A stretch of 64,000 nucleotides of DNA from Planococcus sp. SK3692 (GCF_028890485.2 NZ_JARCHV010000002.1:310001-374000), one strand, 5' to 3'. Positions 42,159 to 51,761 are shown, numbered from the stretch's first letter. Numbers and translations: made by a program. Notes: generated from the letters alone by a model not told the origin.

Positions 42159-44774
42159 TCAATTCGTCATGGTGTCTTTTGGCTCATGTTTGCGCGTTCC
42201 TGTTGTTTTTCTTCGGCGCAGCCACCACAAGCCCGCAGCGAGCGATAACAGACTAATGGAAAGGGAAGGCACAAAGAATGGCGGTCGGTAGCGCAACTCA
42301 ATTTCGTTCATCCCGTCTTCAAGCGGAACGGCTAAAAAGGCGTAATTGGCTTTTAGCACATCGACCGGTTCATCGTTGATGGTCGCCTGCCAGCCTCTTT
42401 CGTAAGGAATCGATAAATTGAGGTAAGGGGCGCCATCTTGATTATCGTAAGCCACATCAACTTGGCTGCCGTCGATTTTCAAATTGCTCGTGCGGTCTGC
42501 CAAAGCGTTTTGTTCTCTCAAAAGCATATAAGGTTCTTTCACAATTTCAATATCCGTTAGCTTGTATGTTCCTTCAGGCATGCGGATTTCAATTTTTTGC
42601 GCTGCCTCGACACGGATCGTCAAGTCGTCGACAAATGTCTTATAGATCGACTGATTAGACTTGCGGGTTGTCCGGTATTCATTGACTTCGAGTGGGAAGC
42701 CTTGATCTGCTGCCATATTCTCCAAATGGAAAGAGATATACAAATCTCCTTCTTCCGGAACTTCATCGAGCAGCAAATCAATTCCGCCAGTTTCCTCGGA
42801 AATATCAAGCATGCCCTCATCATAATTCGCGCCCATTTCTTCGATTTCATAATCAGCTTCTCCTGGGAAGCGGTCGGGGAGCGGTTCGGTTTCAGCGGTT
42901 TCATCCAAAACGATCCCGCTGAGCATGGCGTGTTCGCGCAGCAAAGGCGGCTCATCCGCTAGCTGGGACTCTTGATACACCTGAAAAGCAGGCCGCGCGA
43001 AAGGCAGCGGATAGCGATTTTGATATGCGATGAAATTATCGGTGGCGGCAAACTTGCGGAAGCCGTACGGCACATTCGGGTCGTCCTTTTCGCGTATCGC
43101 GTAATTGCCTTGCAAAAGACTATGAAGGTTGCTGCGGTTGCCGAGTGTTGCGTAGCGGCTGACGCTTTCGCGCTGCATATCGATCTCCAAATCGTATAAA
43201 TAGAAGTACAACAAGTTTTTGTTCAAGATGCTGGAATAAGCGCTGAGCCCTTGGAAGTCCTGGACGATTGGCGTATTGTTGCGGACGCCTTCCATCCAGT
43301 CGATGCGGTACATCTCGCTTGTTTCACGTTCCTGTATTTGCTCGACTAAAGTGCGGACTTCCGCGTTGTCGTAATCTTCCCCAGTAATCAACGCTTCATC
43401 GACGTCCGCAATGTCTGCATCGTCTAGCAATTTTTCGCTTTGGTAGACATTGGCGGTAGCCAACACCAAAGCGAGCAGTACAGCAGCCAGCAGCGGTCTT
43501 TGCAATCGCTGCCGAATGGCCGAAGCTGCCAAAGCCGCTGCCAAGGTCAGTACAAGACCCACCAGTGCCAGGCGGGGATACAGCGTGGTGAATTCAAGTG
43601 CTTCATCCCTCCAAGCGAACCACCCGTAAAGGAGGACGGTCAAAATCGCCGCTGGAACAAGGTCCTTCAAGCGCAATTTGTGGAAATGATCCAAGCCACT
43701 GGCAATGGCGCCTGCAGCCACAAATGAGATGAAGTATTCCCAGCGGTGCTGGGGTGCAGAAAAGCCGTTGAAAATACTGCCCACCATCGGGCTGTGATAC
43801 AACACGATGGTCAGGATGCCGATCAATGCAAAAAGACGGAAACGCTGAAGTTTGTACAGCGATGGGATGAATAAAAACAGTATGAACATCGCCGGCAGCA
43901 AGATATAACGGCTCATGAAAAAGAGGTTCTCCGTTTCCTCAAACCACAGAATATCCTGCTGGAACGTTGGGCGATGATTGTTCAAGAATGCATAGACAGA
44001 AGGAATAAACGACACCATAGATATGCCGGCGCCGATCAATCCGGCAATCAAGAACAATACAATGGCCTGTTTCCAGCCAGTTTCCTTTTTCTCGAGCGGA
44101 ATGAACAAGCGGAATAAAATATAAATGCCCGCCAGCAGGAAATTAATATAAGCGAAATAGAAATTGTCGATCATCGAAATAGCGATCGCAAACATAAACC
44201 AGCTGGGCTTTTGCTCGCGGAAAATCTTTTCGGCACCAAAAATCAGTAATGGCAGCCAGATGAATGCATCCGCAAAAAATTCCCAGAAAGCCGCATGGCG
44301 AAAATACATTCCCGAGATGCCGTAGATGCTTGCCCCGACAACAGCAGATAGGCGCGAAATGCGCATATAGCGGAACAAGGTATACGTGACGATGAGTATA
44401 AGTGTCAATCTGGCGACGCTGATGAATACGGAGGCATTAGCCCAAAACAGGACATCGGGATCACCGATCAATTGAAGGGAATCGAGCAAAAAGACGATTA
44501 TAAGTGTTGAAATATAGACGAAAGACGTCGAAAAATAATACGACAGTTCGCTGAATATGCCAGCACCGAGCCCAAAATCGAACGAGTAGAAGAATTCGCC
44601 GCGCGTATAGTGGTCATAAAGCAATTGCTTAAACGGCATCATTTGGGCGAGGCCATCGTTGGGCCCAGCCATGAATTGGTTTTGAGTCCATTGAAACAGA
44701 AAGACGCCATGGCCGATGATGGCCATGGCTAAAAATGCAACTGTCAGTAGAAGATAGGGACGAAAAGAACGCAT
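42159..44774 (-). CDS. yfhO: YfhO-family membrane glycosyltransferase (lipoteichoic acid glycosylation)
   Basis: 871 residues with 12-14 membrane segments (N-terminal 500 residues plus one near 845-860) and a large extracytoplasmic beta-rich domain (about 540-840). The N-terminal loop WTQNQFMAGPNDGLAQMMPFKQ carries acidic residues expected in GT-C-type enzymes. In B. subtilis and Listeria YfhO transfers GlcNAc or galactose from undecaprenyl phosphate to lipoteichoic acid. It lies downstream of gtcA and csbB, the other two parts of that pathway. Confidence 0.88.
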   Translation of the reverse strand: MRSFRPYLLLTVAFLAMAIIGHGVFLFQWTQNQFMAGPNDGLAQMMPFKQLLYDHYTRGEFFYSFDFGLGAGIFSELSYYFSTSFVYISTLIIVFLLDSLQLIGDPDVLFWANASVFISVARLTLILIVTYTLFRYMRISRLSAVVGASIYGISGMYFRHAAFWEFFADAFIWLPLLIFGAEKIFREQKPSWFMFAIAISMIDNFYFAYINFLLAGIYILFRLFIPLEKKETGWKQAIVLFLIAGLIGAGISMVSFIPSVYAFLNNHRPTFQQDILWFEETENLFFMSRYILLPAMFILFLFIPSLYKLQRFRLFALIGILTIVLYHSPMVGSIFNGFSAPQHRWEYFISFVAAGAIASGLDHFHKLRLKDLVPAAILTVLLYGWFAWRDEALEFTTLYPRLALVGLVLTLAAALAASAIRQRLQRPLLAAVLLALVLATANVYQSEKLLDDADIADVDEALITGEDYDNAEVRTLVEQIQERETSEMYRIDWMEGVRNNTPIVQDFQGLSAYSSILNKNLLYFYLYDLEIDMQRESVSRYATLGNRSNLHSLLQGNYAIREKDDPNVPYGFRKFAATDNFIAYQNRYPLPFARPAFQVYQESQLADEPPLLREHAMLSGIVLDETAETEPLPDRFPGEADYEIEEMGANYDEGMLDISEETGGIDLLLDEVPEEGDLYISFHLENMAADQGFPLEVNEYRTTRKSNQSIYKTFVDDLTIRVEAAQKIEIRMPEGTYKLTDIEIVKEPYMLLREQNALADRTSNLKIDGSQVDVAYDNQDGAPYLNLSIPYERGWQATINDEPVDVLKANYAFLAVPLEDGMNEIELRYRPPFFVPSLSISLLSLAAGLWWLRRRKTTGTRKHEPKDTMTN

Positions 44775-44793
44775 AATGCCACCGTCTTTATGA

Positions 44794-45189
44794 TTATTTG
44801 GATTGCGCGGGTGCTTTCAGGATTTTTCCAGAAACGACAAAGGTTACGGGAATGGTGAAAATCACTGCAGCGAAAGGCGCAATATTGCTGTTGATATGAA
44901 GAAATTCCACAAAGATGAAAATCAGGAACGTGGAAACCGACATATTGACGACTTGTGTTAATGGGAAATACAGATACTTCTTCAAGGTCGGTTTTACACG
45001 ATATGTTACGTAAGTGTTTAAAAAAAACGAAATGTTCAAGCTAATCAAAAATCCGATGATATGCGACAGCATATAGGCCCAGTCGAGCATATTATGCAAA
45101 AACAGGTAGATGGAGTAATAGCTGAGCGTGTTGACGACCCCAACAAAAACAAAGCGGGTGAACTCCGTATTCAAGCGCTTAAGATTCAT
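44794..45189 (-). CDS. gtcA: GtrA/GtcA-family flippase-like membrane protein
   Basis: 131 residues with four membrane helices and the GtrA start FTRFVFVGVVNTLSYYSIYLFL. The family is thought to move undecaprenyl-phosphate sugars across the membrane, here from CsbB to YfhO. The chosen start (45189) overlaps the csbB stop region by 11 nt; a start five codons earlier (45204) is also possible, as neither has a strong ribosome site. Confidence 0.88.
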   Translation of the reverse strand: MNLKRLNTEFTRFVFVGVVNTLSYYSIYLFLHNMLDWAYMLSHIIGFLISLNISFFLNTYVTYRVKPTLKKYLYFPLTQVVNMSVSTFLIFIFVEFLHINSNIAPFAAVIFTIPVTFVVSGKILKAPAQSK

Positions 45190-46117
45190 CGTATTCATCC
45201 ACATTGCTCATCTCGACCAAGAAATGCGGCCGCTGCTTTGTCTCGTTATAGATGCGCCCGACGTATTCGCCGATGACGCCAAGGCTGATCAATTGAATGC
45301 CGCCAAGCAGCAGGATCGCCGTGATGGTCGTGAAATAACCTGGTGCGATGACGCCCCGTACCATGATTTGGTAGAACGTAAAAGCGATATAAAGTAAAGA
45401 CAGGAACAACACGAGAAAGCCTGTGTAAAAACAGATGCGCAAAGGTTTCATATTGAATGAAATGATCCCGTCAATGCCGTAATTGACGAGGCTGCTGAAG
45501 GACCATTTGGAATCGCCTTCTGCGCGCAAGACGTTTTCATAGCTGATGGTTTTCTTGCTGAGGCCGATCCACGAATAGATGCCTTTGGAAAAGCGATTGC
45601 TTTCACTAAGCGACAGGATGGAATTGATCGCTTTACGGCTCAAAAGGCGGAAATCGCCTTCGCCGTCTTCGAAGCTGACATCTGTCACGGAATTGACCAC
45701 TTTATAGTATAGGGAAGACAACGCGCTGCGCAATTTTGAGTCTCCCTTGCGAGAACGTTTTGCGACGACTTGATGGAAGCCGTCTTCATAGCCTTGGACC
45801 ATTTCGCAGATGAGTGTAGGAGGATGCTGCATATCGCTGTCCATCAGGATGGCGGCATCCCCTTTAATTCGCTTCATCCCTGCGAACATGGCGGATTCCT
45901 TCCCGAAATTACGGGACAGGGAAATATATTTTACGGTTTCGTGTTCATTGGCGAGTTTGAGTATTTCATTTAAAGTTCCGTCACTGCTGCCGTCATCAAT
46001 AAACATGATTTCATACAGATAGGGAAGCGGCTCAAGTTCTTGCACCAAAGTCTTGTACATCGAAGCGATGTTTGCTTCTTCGTTAAAAGCTGGCACAATA
46101 ATAGAGATCAGCTTCAT
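45179..46117 (-). CDS. csbB: polyprenyl-phosphate glycosyltransferase, CsbB-like
   Basis: 312 residues: a GT2 catalytic domain (about 1-225; FIDDGSSDGT, MDSDMQHPP with DxD, and the acidic VSFEDGEGDFR segment) and two C-terminal membrane helices (about 233-255 and 265-290). It loads GlcNAc or another sugar onto undecaprenyl phosphate at the cytoplasmic face. First gene of the csbB-gtcA-yfhO operon; AAAGGAG lies before the ATG. Confidence 0.92.
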   Translation of the reverse strand: MKLISIIVPAFNEEANIASMYKTLVQELEPLPYLYEIMFIDDGSSDGTLNEILKLANEHETVKYISLSRNFGKESAMFAGMKRIKGDAAILMDSDMQHPPTLICEMVQGYEDGFHQVVAKRSRKGDSKLRSALSSLYYKVVNSVTDVSFEDGEGDFRLLSRKAINSILSLSESNRFSKGIYSWIGLSKKTISYENVLRAEGDSKWSFSSLVNYGIDGIISFNMKPLRICFYTGFLVLFLSLLYIAFTFYQIMVRGVIAPGYFTTITAILLLGGIQLISLGVIGEYVGRIYNETKQRPHFLVEMSNVDEYDES

Positions 46118-46363
46118 AATGGTGTTCTCCTTTCAATGGGCATTCAAAATCTTCCCCAAAAATCCTTTTACCCATTTTTCAAGACATTATTCCTGGAAAA
46201 TGCAACAAGTGAAAAGGGAAGCTCTATTCATTATACGCAAAATAGAGCCTAGTGGCATGCGCGGGCCATTACAGCTGAATTATCTCAGAATGCGGAATTA
46301 TCTGAAAGGACGAGCGTGAAAAGAAATTATTTTTTTGATGCAATCCGTATAGTCCTTGCAGCA
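46118..46363. other. divergent intergenic region between csbB and the serine operon
   Basis: About 245 bp, A/T-rich near csbB. It must hold the csbB promoter on the minus strand; TTGAAA-type -35 candidates exist but no clear pair or sigma-B-type element was found. Short open frames on the plus strand here lack ribosome sites. A short GAATTATCT direct repeat occurs near 46275 and 46293. Nothing else is supported. Confidence 0.5.
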
Positions 46364-46379
46364 TTGGAAACGCTTGCAA
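46364..46379. promoter_or_regulatory. cre box (CcpA site) upstream of the serine operon promoter
   Basis: TTGGAAACGCTTGCAA matches the cre consensus at all 16 positions. Its centre is about 67 bp upstream of the likely start site, a position used for CcpA activation in other genes. Confidence 0.75.
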
Positions 46380-46403
46380 AGAAATCTTAATATTTTTTAT
46401 ATA

Positions 46404-46432
46404 TTGACAATAGTTTTTTCCCTATATATGAT
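46404..46432 (+). promoter_or_regulatory. sigma-A promoter of the T-box serine operon
   Basis: TTGACA (46404-46409), 17-nt spacer, TATGAT (46427-46432). Start site near 46439. Confidence 0.82.
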
Positions 46433-46439
46433 GGACTCA

Positions 46440-46712
46440 ATTCACTTATATCGATTAACTATTGCGACGGAGATAGGCCGTGTGCAGAGGAATCCAAAGA
46501 GAGCTGATGGGTGGTGCGAATCAGCGGTTCCGGCATTTGGCAGCACTCCCGAATAGATGTGCTGAAACTATAGTAGGCCCATCCGCTTTATGCGCGTTAC
46601 GCATGATATTAATGAGGCTGCCTGCAACTGGGCAGTGAATTAGGGTGGTACCGCGACTGAAGACTCTTCGCCCCTTGCATCTTAGATGTGGGGCGCAGAG
46701 TCTTTTTTGTAT
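46440..46712 (+). promoter_or_regulatory. T-box leader, apparent serine (AGC) specifier
   Basis: The T-box core AGGGTGGTACCGCG is at 46642-46655. Stem I has the AGAGAG segment (46498-46503), a GGTGGTGCGAATCAGC distal loop and the sequence AGC-ACTCCCGA (46542 on), which has the same arrangement as other T-boxes where the specifier codon precedes ACTCC/ACTTC. The terminator pairs AGACTCT...CGCCCC (46661-46675) with GGGGCG...AGAGTCT (46690-46704), then T. AGC reads as serine, in line with serA downstream. Confidence 0.88.
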
Positions 46713-46756
46713 AAAAATTTCCAGAATAATTTTTCAAATCGAGAGGGGACATTATC

Positions 46757-47914
46757 ATGCTGACAGACCAACAAATTTTGCGAATTCCAGGACCGACACC
46801 GATTCCGCCGAGCGTAGGGCGTGCCATGGCACAACCAATGATCGGGCACCGCGGGGAAAGCACATATTCATTGATCAGAGATATTCGCCCGAAATTGAAA
46901 AAAGTATTCGGCACAAAAGAAGAAGTGATGATTTTGACAGGCAGTGGGACTTCCGCGCTGGAAAGTGCAGTCGTCAATACGGTGGCGCCAGGTGACGAAG
47001 TGATGGTGCTGGTCACGGGGGCATTCGGGGAACGTTTCGCTAAAATCTGCCAAGCCTACGGAATCACGACACATGTCTTCAATGTGGAATGGGGGCAAGC
47101 GGTGGATCCAGAAGCCGTGAAAAATTTCCTCGGCGAGCATCCGGAAATCCGCGTCATTTTCTCTACATTCTGTGAAACGTCAACAGGTGTCTTGAACCCG
47201 ATCAAGGAACTTGCCGAAACGGTCAAACAAGTATCGGACGCGCTGATTGTCGTCGACGGCGTATCGTGTGTGGCGGGAACTGAGACAGAAATGGACAAGT
47301 GGGGTGTAGATGTAGTCGTCACAGGCTCGCAAAAAGCATTCATGTTGCCGGCAGGGCTTGCGTTCATCGCTGCGAGCAAGCGGGCATGGAAAAAGATCGA
47401 AGCTAATCCTCAGCCGCGTTTCTACTTGGACTTGGTCAAACACCGCGACAATATCGAAAAAGATACGACGCCATTTACGCCGGCGATCTCTATCCTGTAC
47501 GGTTTGCAGCAAGTGCTGAACTTGTTGGAAGAAGAAGGGTTGGAAAACGTTTACCGCCGCCACCGCTTGATGCGCGATATGACGCGCGCCGCCTTTAAAG
47601 CGCTGAACGTTCGTTTGCTGACGAGCGACGAGGATGCTTCGCCGACCGTTACCGCGGTTTATCCAGAAGATTTCGACGCTGAACAATTCCGTAAAGTACT
47701 GAAAGAAGACTTTGCCATCGAATTCGCCGGCGGACAGCAGCATCTCGCGAAGAGCATTTTCCGCATTGGGCATATGGGTTATTGTTCACCGGCAGAAGTG
47801 CTGCAGGCACTCGCCGCATCAGAAGTCGTCTTGAAAAAACTTGGACAAGATATCACACTCGGCGCAGGCATCGCAGCCGCGCAGCAAGTCTTTTTGGAAG
47901 GGAAGGATAAGTAA
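46757..47914 (+). CDS. PLP aminotransferase of the AGXT/SerC-like class V group
   Basis: 385 residues, class V aminotransferase: ILRIPGPTPIPPSV start, GSGTSALESAVVNT cofactor loop (62-75), Asp167 region VVDGVS and Schiff-base Lys193 (GSQKAF). It resembles alanine-glyoxylate/PucG-type enzymes more than classical SerC. Fusion to serA in one T-box operon (TAATG overlap) suggests it supplies the phosphoserine aminotransferase step of serine synthesis, or makes serine and glycine from glyoxylate. The start follows GAGAGGGG. Confidence 0.85.
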   Translation: MLTDQQILRIPGPTPIPPSVGRAMAQPMIGHRGESTYSLIRDIRPKLKKVFGTKEEVMILTGSGTSALESAVVNTVAPGDEVMVLVTGAFGERFAKICQAYGITTHVFNVEWGQAVDPEAVKNFLGEHPEIRVIFSTFCETSTGVLNPIKELAETVKQVSDALIVVDGVSCVAGTETEMDKWGVDVVVTGSQKAFMLPAGLAFIAASKRAWKKIEANPQPRFYLDLVKHRDNIEKDTTPFTPAISILYGLQQVLNLLEEEGLENVYRRHRLMRDMTRAAFKALNVRLLTSDEDASPTVTAVYPEDFDAEQFRKVLKEDFAIEFAGGQQHLAKSIFRIGHMGYCSPAEVLQALAASEVVLKKLGQDITLGAGIAAAQQVFLEGKDK

Positions 47915-49500
47915 TGACATTTCATGTGTTGATCAGCGACCCACTATCAGAAGAAGGCGTCTATCCACTGCGCCACGCCGACGGCATCAACATCGTCATG
48001 GAAACGAATTTATCTGAAGCGGAACTTGGTGAACGGATCGACGGATTCGATGCATTGCTCGTCCGCAGCCAAACGCAAGTGACGCGCGAATTGATCGAAA
48101 AAGCATCCAATTTGAAAATCATCGGGCGTGCAGGCGTCGGAGTCGACAATATCGATTTGGAAGCGGCAACTGAGCACGGCATTATCGTCGTCAATGCACC
48201 GGACGGCAATACCAACTCCGCGGCTGAACATACGATGGCGATGCTTATGGGCATGGCACGCAAGATTCCGCAAGCTTACAATTCCCTGAAACAAGGCAAA
48301 TGGGACCGCAAATCCTATGTCGGCGTCGAGTTGAAAAATAAAACGCTCGGCGTCGTCGGCTTCGGACGCATCGGCCAGGAAGTGGCAGCGCGCGCCAAGG
48401 GCCAGCGCATGAACATCATCGCCTATGATCCATTTTTGACCGCTGAAAAAGCGGAGAAACTCGGCGTCGATTTCGGATCGGTCGAAGACGTCTTGAAAGT
48501 GGCTGACTTTGTTACTGTCCACACGCCGCTACTTAAAGAAACGAAGCACTTAATCAATGCGGAAGCCTTTAAAGTGATGAAAGATGGCGTGCAGATCATC
48601 AACTGCGCACGCGGTGGCATCATCGACGAAAGCGCCTTATACGACGCAGTGAAGTCCGGAAAAGTGGCAGGCGCAGCACTTGATGTGTTTGAACAAGAGC
48701 CGATGGTCGATTTCCGTTTGCTGGAACTGCCTGAAATTATCGCCACGCCTCACCTCGGGGCGAGCACATTCGAAGCGCAAGAAAGCGTTGCGGTCGACGT
48801 CAGCCAAGACGTTGTCAGCTTCGTGAAATACGGCACTGTGCGGAACTCAGTCAACTTGCCGTCTGTGCCGAAAGAGATCATGAAACGTATCGAGCCGTAT
48901 TTCGATTTGGCTGAACGCATCGGTACATTCCTCACTGACTTGACAGGGGAAACGGCAGACGAAGTGAACGTCTATTATTCAGGCGAACTCGCTAATTTGG
49001 AAGTTGGCCCATTAACACGCAATATGCTCAAAGGGATGCTCAAGCGCCACCTCGGCAAACACGTCAATGACGTCAATGCAATGTATATCGCCAATCAAAA
49101 AGGCATTCATGTCAACGAACATAAATCGACTGAATCGCGCGGCTTCACTAACCTCATCACTGTCGAAGTGAAAACGCAGAGCGGCACACGGAAAGCGTCC
49201 GGAACGCTATTGAACGGGCAAGGCGCACGCATCGTCAAAGTGGACGATTACATCGTCGACTTCCTGCCGAACGGCCACTTGTTGTTCATCCGCCATAATG
49301 ACCGTCCGGGCGTCATCGGCCGTGTCGGCACATTGCTCGGCGCAGAAGACATCAATATCGCGACGATGCAGGTTGGGCGTTCGAATGTCGGCGGCGATGC
49401 GATCATGATGCTGTCGATCGATAAGCACGCCGATCCGGAAGACTTGGAAGAATTGAAGAAACTCGAAGAAATCGAAAGCGTCACGGCAATCGATCTATAA
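47914..49500 (+). CDS. serA: D-3-phosphoglycerate dehydrogenase
   Basis: 528 residues, the long form: substrate domain, NAD domain with [13 protein letters not shown] (about 147-159), catalytic Arg (NCARGG), Glu and His (TPHLGAST) residues, an intervening ASB domain and a C-terminal ACT domain ([21 protein letters not shown], about 455-528) that allows serine feedback. It catalyses the first step of serine synthesis. The start overlaps the aminotransferase stop. Confidence 0.96.
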   Translation: MTFHVLISDPLSEEGVYPLRHADGINIVMETNLSEAELGERIDGFDALLVRSQTQVTRELIEKASNLKIIGRAGVGVDNIDLEAATEHGIIVVNAPDGNTNSAAEHTMAMLMGMARKIPQAYNSLKQGKWDRKSYVGVELKNKTLGVVGFGRIGQEVAARAKGQRMNIIAYDPFLTAEKAEKLGVDFGSVEDVLKVADFVTVHTPLLKETKHLINAEAFKVMKDGVQIINCARGGIIDESALYDAVKSGKVAGAALDVFEQEPMVDFRLLELPEIIATPHLGASTFEAQESVAVDVSQDVVSFVKYGTVRNSVNLPSVPKEIMKRIEPYFDLAERIGTFLTDLTGETADEVNVYYSGELANLEVGPLTRNMLKGMLKRHLGKHVNDVNAMYIANQKGIHVNEHKSTESRGFTNLITVEVKTQSGTRKASGTLLNGQGARIVKVDDYIVDFLPNGHLLFIRHNDRPGVIGRVGTLLGAEDINIATMQVGRSNVGGDAIMMLSIDKHADPEDLEELKKLEEIESVTAIDL

Positions 49501-49505
49501 AAATA

Positions 49506-49556
49506 AAGCGCCAGCACCGATCGTCTAGAGACCAATCGGTGTAGGCGCTTTTTTTA
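49506..49556. terminator. intrinsic terminator after serA
   Basis: AAGCGCC...CACCGAT and ATCGGTG...GGCGCTT enclose a 12-nt loop, followed by T. Convergent with the HAD gene. Confidence 0.9.
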
Positions 49557-50354
49557 TGGAGATACAGTTTTCAATTGCTCGAGCAAAGGCAATAGCTCTC
49601 GCAGGTTTTTAATTTCGTAAGTTCCAACTACCGTTTCATGAGGCGTTTTATTTTCGCGGTTCAACCAGACGGACGGGATGCCAGCACGCTCAGCGCCGAG
49701 GATATCCGTCAGCGGATTGTCGCCGACCATCAATACCTCTTCCGGGCGATAGCCGAACTTCGATAAGGCGTGTTCGAAGATTGAAGCGTCAGGCTTGCCG
49801 CGCCCGAATGCGCCCGAGATGACGATATGGTCGAAATACGGCGCAATTTCCGGCGTGATGTCGAGTTTGATCTGCTGCAGGCTCTGCGACCCATTGGTCA
49901 ACAGCAATAAATCGAAACGGCCTTTCAATTGATCGAGTACTTCCAAACTGTCTTCGTAGAGAATGGGATTGCGCTTTCTGGCTTCCGGGAAATACTCGGC
50001 TAGCTGTTTCCCTAAGGCAGGATCGTCGATGCCGATGCGTTTCAGCCCGAGCGTCCAGGCTTCTTGTTGATAGCCTGGGGCGACTTGCTTGAGTTGTTGG
50101 AAATCGTCTCCCGAATCATCGAAACGCCCCCACAGCCCTTCGAATGGGTTAATGCCGATCATTTGCGCAAAGGCATGTGTCGAATAGCCCGCATACAGTT
50201 TGCGAGCTTCTTCCCGCACCATCTGTTCCAATTCGCTGCAATCGGCGCTTGCCTGTTCGGCAGCCCACTCGCACGTTTCGCGGAAGGCTTCTTTCACACT
50301 TTGCTGATCCCATAATAACGTGTCGTCCAAATCAAAGAAAATCGCTTTCACCAT
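49554..50354 (-). CDS. HAD-superfamily hydrolase
   Basis: 266 residues. Motif I FFDLDDTLLW (Asp8, Asp10), motif II LLLTNGSQ, motif III Lys in GKPDASIFEH and motif IV VGDNPLTDILGAE are intact, and the inserted helical cap (about 16-110) marks subfamily I. It is a phosphatase of unknown substrate (YsaA/YjjG-like). The start follows AAGGAGTGG. Confidence 0.9.
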   Translation of the reverse strand: MVKAIFFDLDDTLLWDQQSVKEAFRETCEWAAEQASADCSELEQMVREEARKLYAGYSTHAFAQMIGINPFEGLWGRFDDSGDDFQQLKQVAPGYQQEAWTLGLKRIGIDDPALGKQLAEYFPEARKRNPILYEDSLEVLDQLKGRFDLLLLTNGSQSLQQIKLDITPEIAPYFDHIVISGAFGRGKPDASIFEHALSKFGYRPEEVLMVGDNPLTDILGAERAGIPSVWLNRENKTPHETVVGTYEIKNLRELLPLLEQLKTVSP

Positions 50355-50404
50355 ATCGAACCACTCCTTGCTATTTTATTATGTGTCAAATAGATGAATC
50401 TTAT

Positions 50405-50536
50405 AAAAGAGTGGAAGGCGGCGACTCCGGCGGGAATAGCATGAGCTGAAGACCCTGGACTGAGCAAAGCGAGGGAAGCGGCTGAAGCCATGCCCGCGGA
50501 AAGCGTCCGCCTGAAGCGACTGCATCGCTCTCTTTT
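50405..50536. repeat. intergenic repeat element typical of Bacillales (GCGGGAA...CCCGCGGAAAGCG type)
   Basis: About 130 bp bounded by the inverted repeats AAAAGAG (50405-50411) and CTCTTTT (50530-50536). It contains GGCGACTCC, GGGAA, GAGCTGAAGACCC, GGCTGAAGCC and CCCGCGGAAAGCGTCCGC, wording seen in the dispersed GC-rich repeat of Bacillus and Planococcus genomes, as I recall it. It can fold into a long stem. It is probably non-autonomous and mobile. Confidence 0.6.
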
Positions 50537-50663
50537 AATTTTCAAAATACTTAATTCACTTTTTATAGTGTACTAAAGCGCAGTTGAAAATCAAAGAGTT
50601 GTCACAAATCCTAATGCCCTCCACCAATTCTGGTGGTACGATGTACGGAAGGGAGTGAAATGT
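50537..50663. other. upstream region of nos
   Basis: With the preceding repeat this forms the 309-bp gap between the HAD gene and nos. It holds the near-palindrome CCACCA-ATTC-TGGTGG (50621-50636), 27 bp before the start codon, a candidate operator or RNA hairpin. No clear promoter pair was found. Confidence 0.4.
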
Positions 50664-51761
50664 ATGGAAAAGCTAACAGAAAGCACTCTTCTAGTGGAAG
50701 AGGCCGCTCATTTCATTGAAACATGCTATTTGGAACTAGGAAAAAATGAACAAGAAATCCGCAGCCGCGTCGAGCTGGTCGAACGGGAAATTGAGGAAAC
50801 CGGCAGCTATCGACATACAATAGAAGAATTGCAGCACGGGGCGCGCATGGCGTGGCGCAATAACAACCGCTGCATCGGGCGTCTGTTTTGGCAGACTTTG
50901 GAGATTTTTGATGAACGTGAAGCGGAAACGGAAGAACAAGTATTTTCGGCCATCGTCCGTCATTTGCGCTTTGCATTCAACGGAGGGCAAATCCGCCCGG
51001 CTATTACAATTTTCAAGCAGTCAGACCAAAGCCGGATGCGCATCTGGAACCATCAATTATTGCGCTATGCAGGATATGAACGGGATGGCCGGATCGTCGG
51101 CGACTCCTCGTCTCTTGCATTTACCAAACAATGCGAGGCGCTGGGATGGCGAGGTGCGGACAGTGGGTTCGATCTATTGCCAGTGGTGATCGGTGAAGCC
51201 GGCAAGCAGCCGAAATGGTTCGAGCTGCCAGCCGAGGCAAAGCCGGAAGTGGCGATTATGCACCCGGAATGGCCGGCACTCGGTGATCTTGGCTTGAAAT
51301 GGTACGCAGTGCCGCTCATCTCGGACATGAAGCTCGAGATCGGCGGCATCGAATATCAGATGGCGCCTTTCAATGGCTGGTATATGGGAACGGAAATCGG
51401 TGCGCGCAATTTAGCGGACGAAGATCGCTATGACCTGTTGCCGACGATGGCGAAAATCATGGGGCTCGACACAAGTTCGCAGCGGACGCTATGGAAAGAT
51501 AAAGCGCTTGTCGAATTGAACGTGGCGGTGCTTGAATCATTTGCGAACGCGGGAGTGACCATCGTCGACCACCACACCGCTGCCAAGCAGTTCAAGAGTT
51601 TTGAGAAAATCGAAGAACGAGAAGGGCGTCAAGTCACTGGGAATTGGGCATGGCTCATTCCGCCTGTGTCGCCCGCAACAACGCATATTTTCCATAAGCC
51701 GTATAAGAACGACGTCGTCAAACCGAATTATTTTTACCAGCAAACGCCTTATAAAGAATAA
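50664..51761 (+). CDS. nos: nitric oxide synthase, oxygenase only
   Basis: 365 residues, the length of bacterial NOS oxygenases. The heme thiolate ligand is Cys70 in WRNNNRCIGR; the substrate glutamate lies in WYMGTEIGARNL and the pterin-contact region WAWLIPPVSPATTHIFHKPY is present. It converts arginine to citrulline and NO using borrowed flavodoxin reductases; no reductase domain is attached. The ATG at 50664 has GGGAG 8 nt upstream; a GTG three codons earlier sits on the ribosome site. Bacterial NO protects against oxidative stress and antibiotics. Confidence 0.95.
   Translation: MEKLTESTLLVEEAAHFIETCYLELGKNEQEIRSRVELVEREIEETGSYRHTIEELQHGARMAWRNNNRCIGRLFWQTLEIFDEREAETEEQVFSAIVRHLRFAFNGGQIRPAITIFKQSDQSRMRIWNHQLLRYAGYERDGRIVGDSSSLAFTKQCEALGWRGADSGFDLLPVVIGEAGKQPKWFELPAEAKPEVAIMHPEWPALGDLGLKWYAVPLISDMKLEIGGIEYQMAPFNGWYMGTEIGARNLADEDRYDLLPTMAKIMGLDTSSQRTLWKDKALVELNVAVLESFANAGVTIVDHHTAAKQFKSFEKIEEREGRQVTGNWAWLIPPVSPATTHIFHKPYKNDVVKPNYFYQQTPYKE

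Noticed and set aside
46040..46319. Short plus-strand open frames upstream of the serine operon
   Set aside because: They overlap the csbB start region or lack ribosome sites, and their products show no domain.
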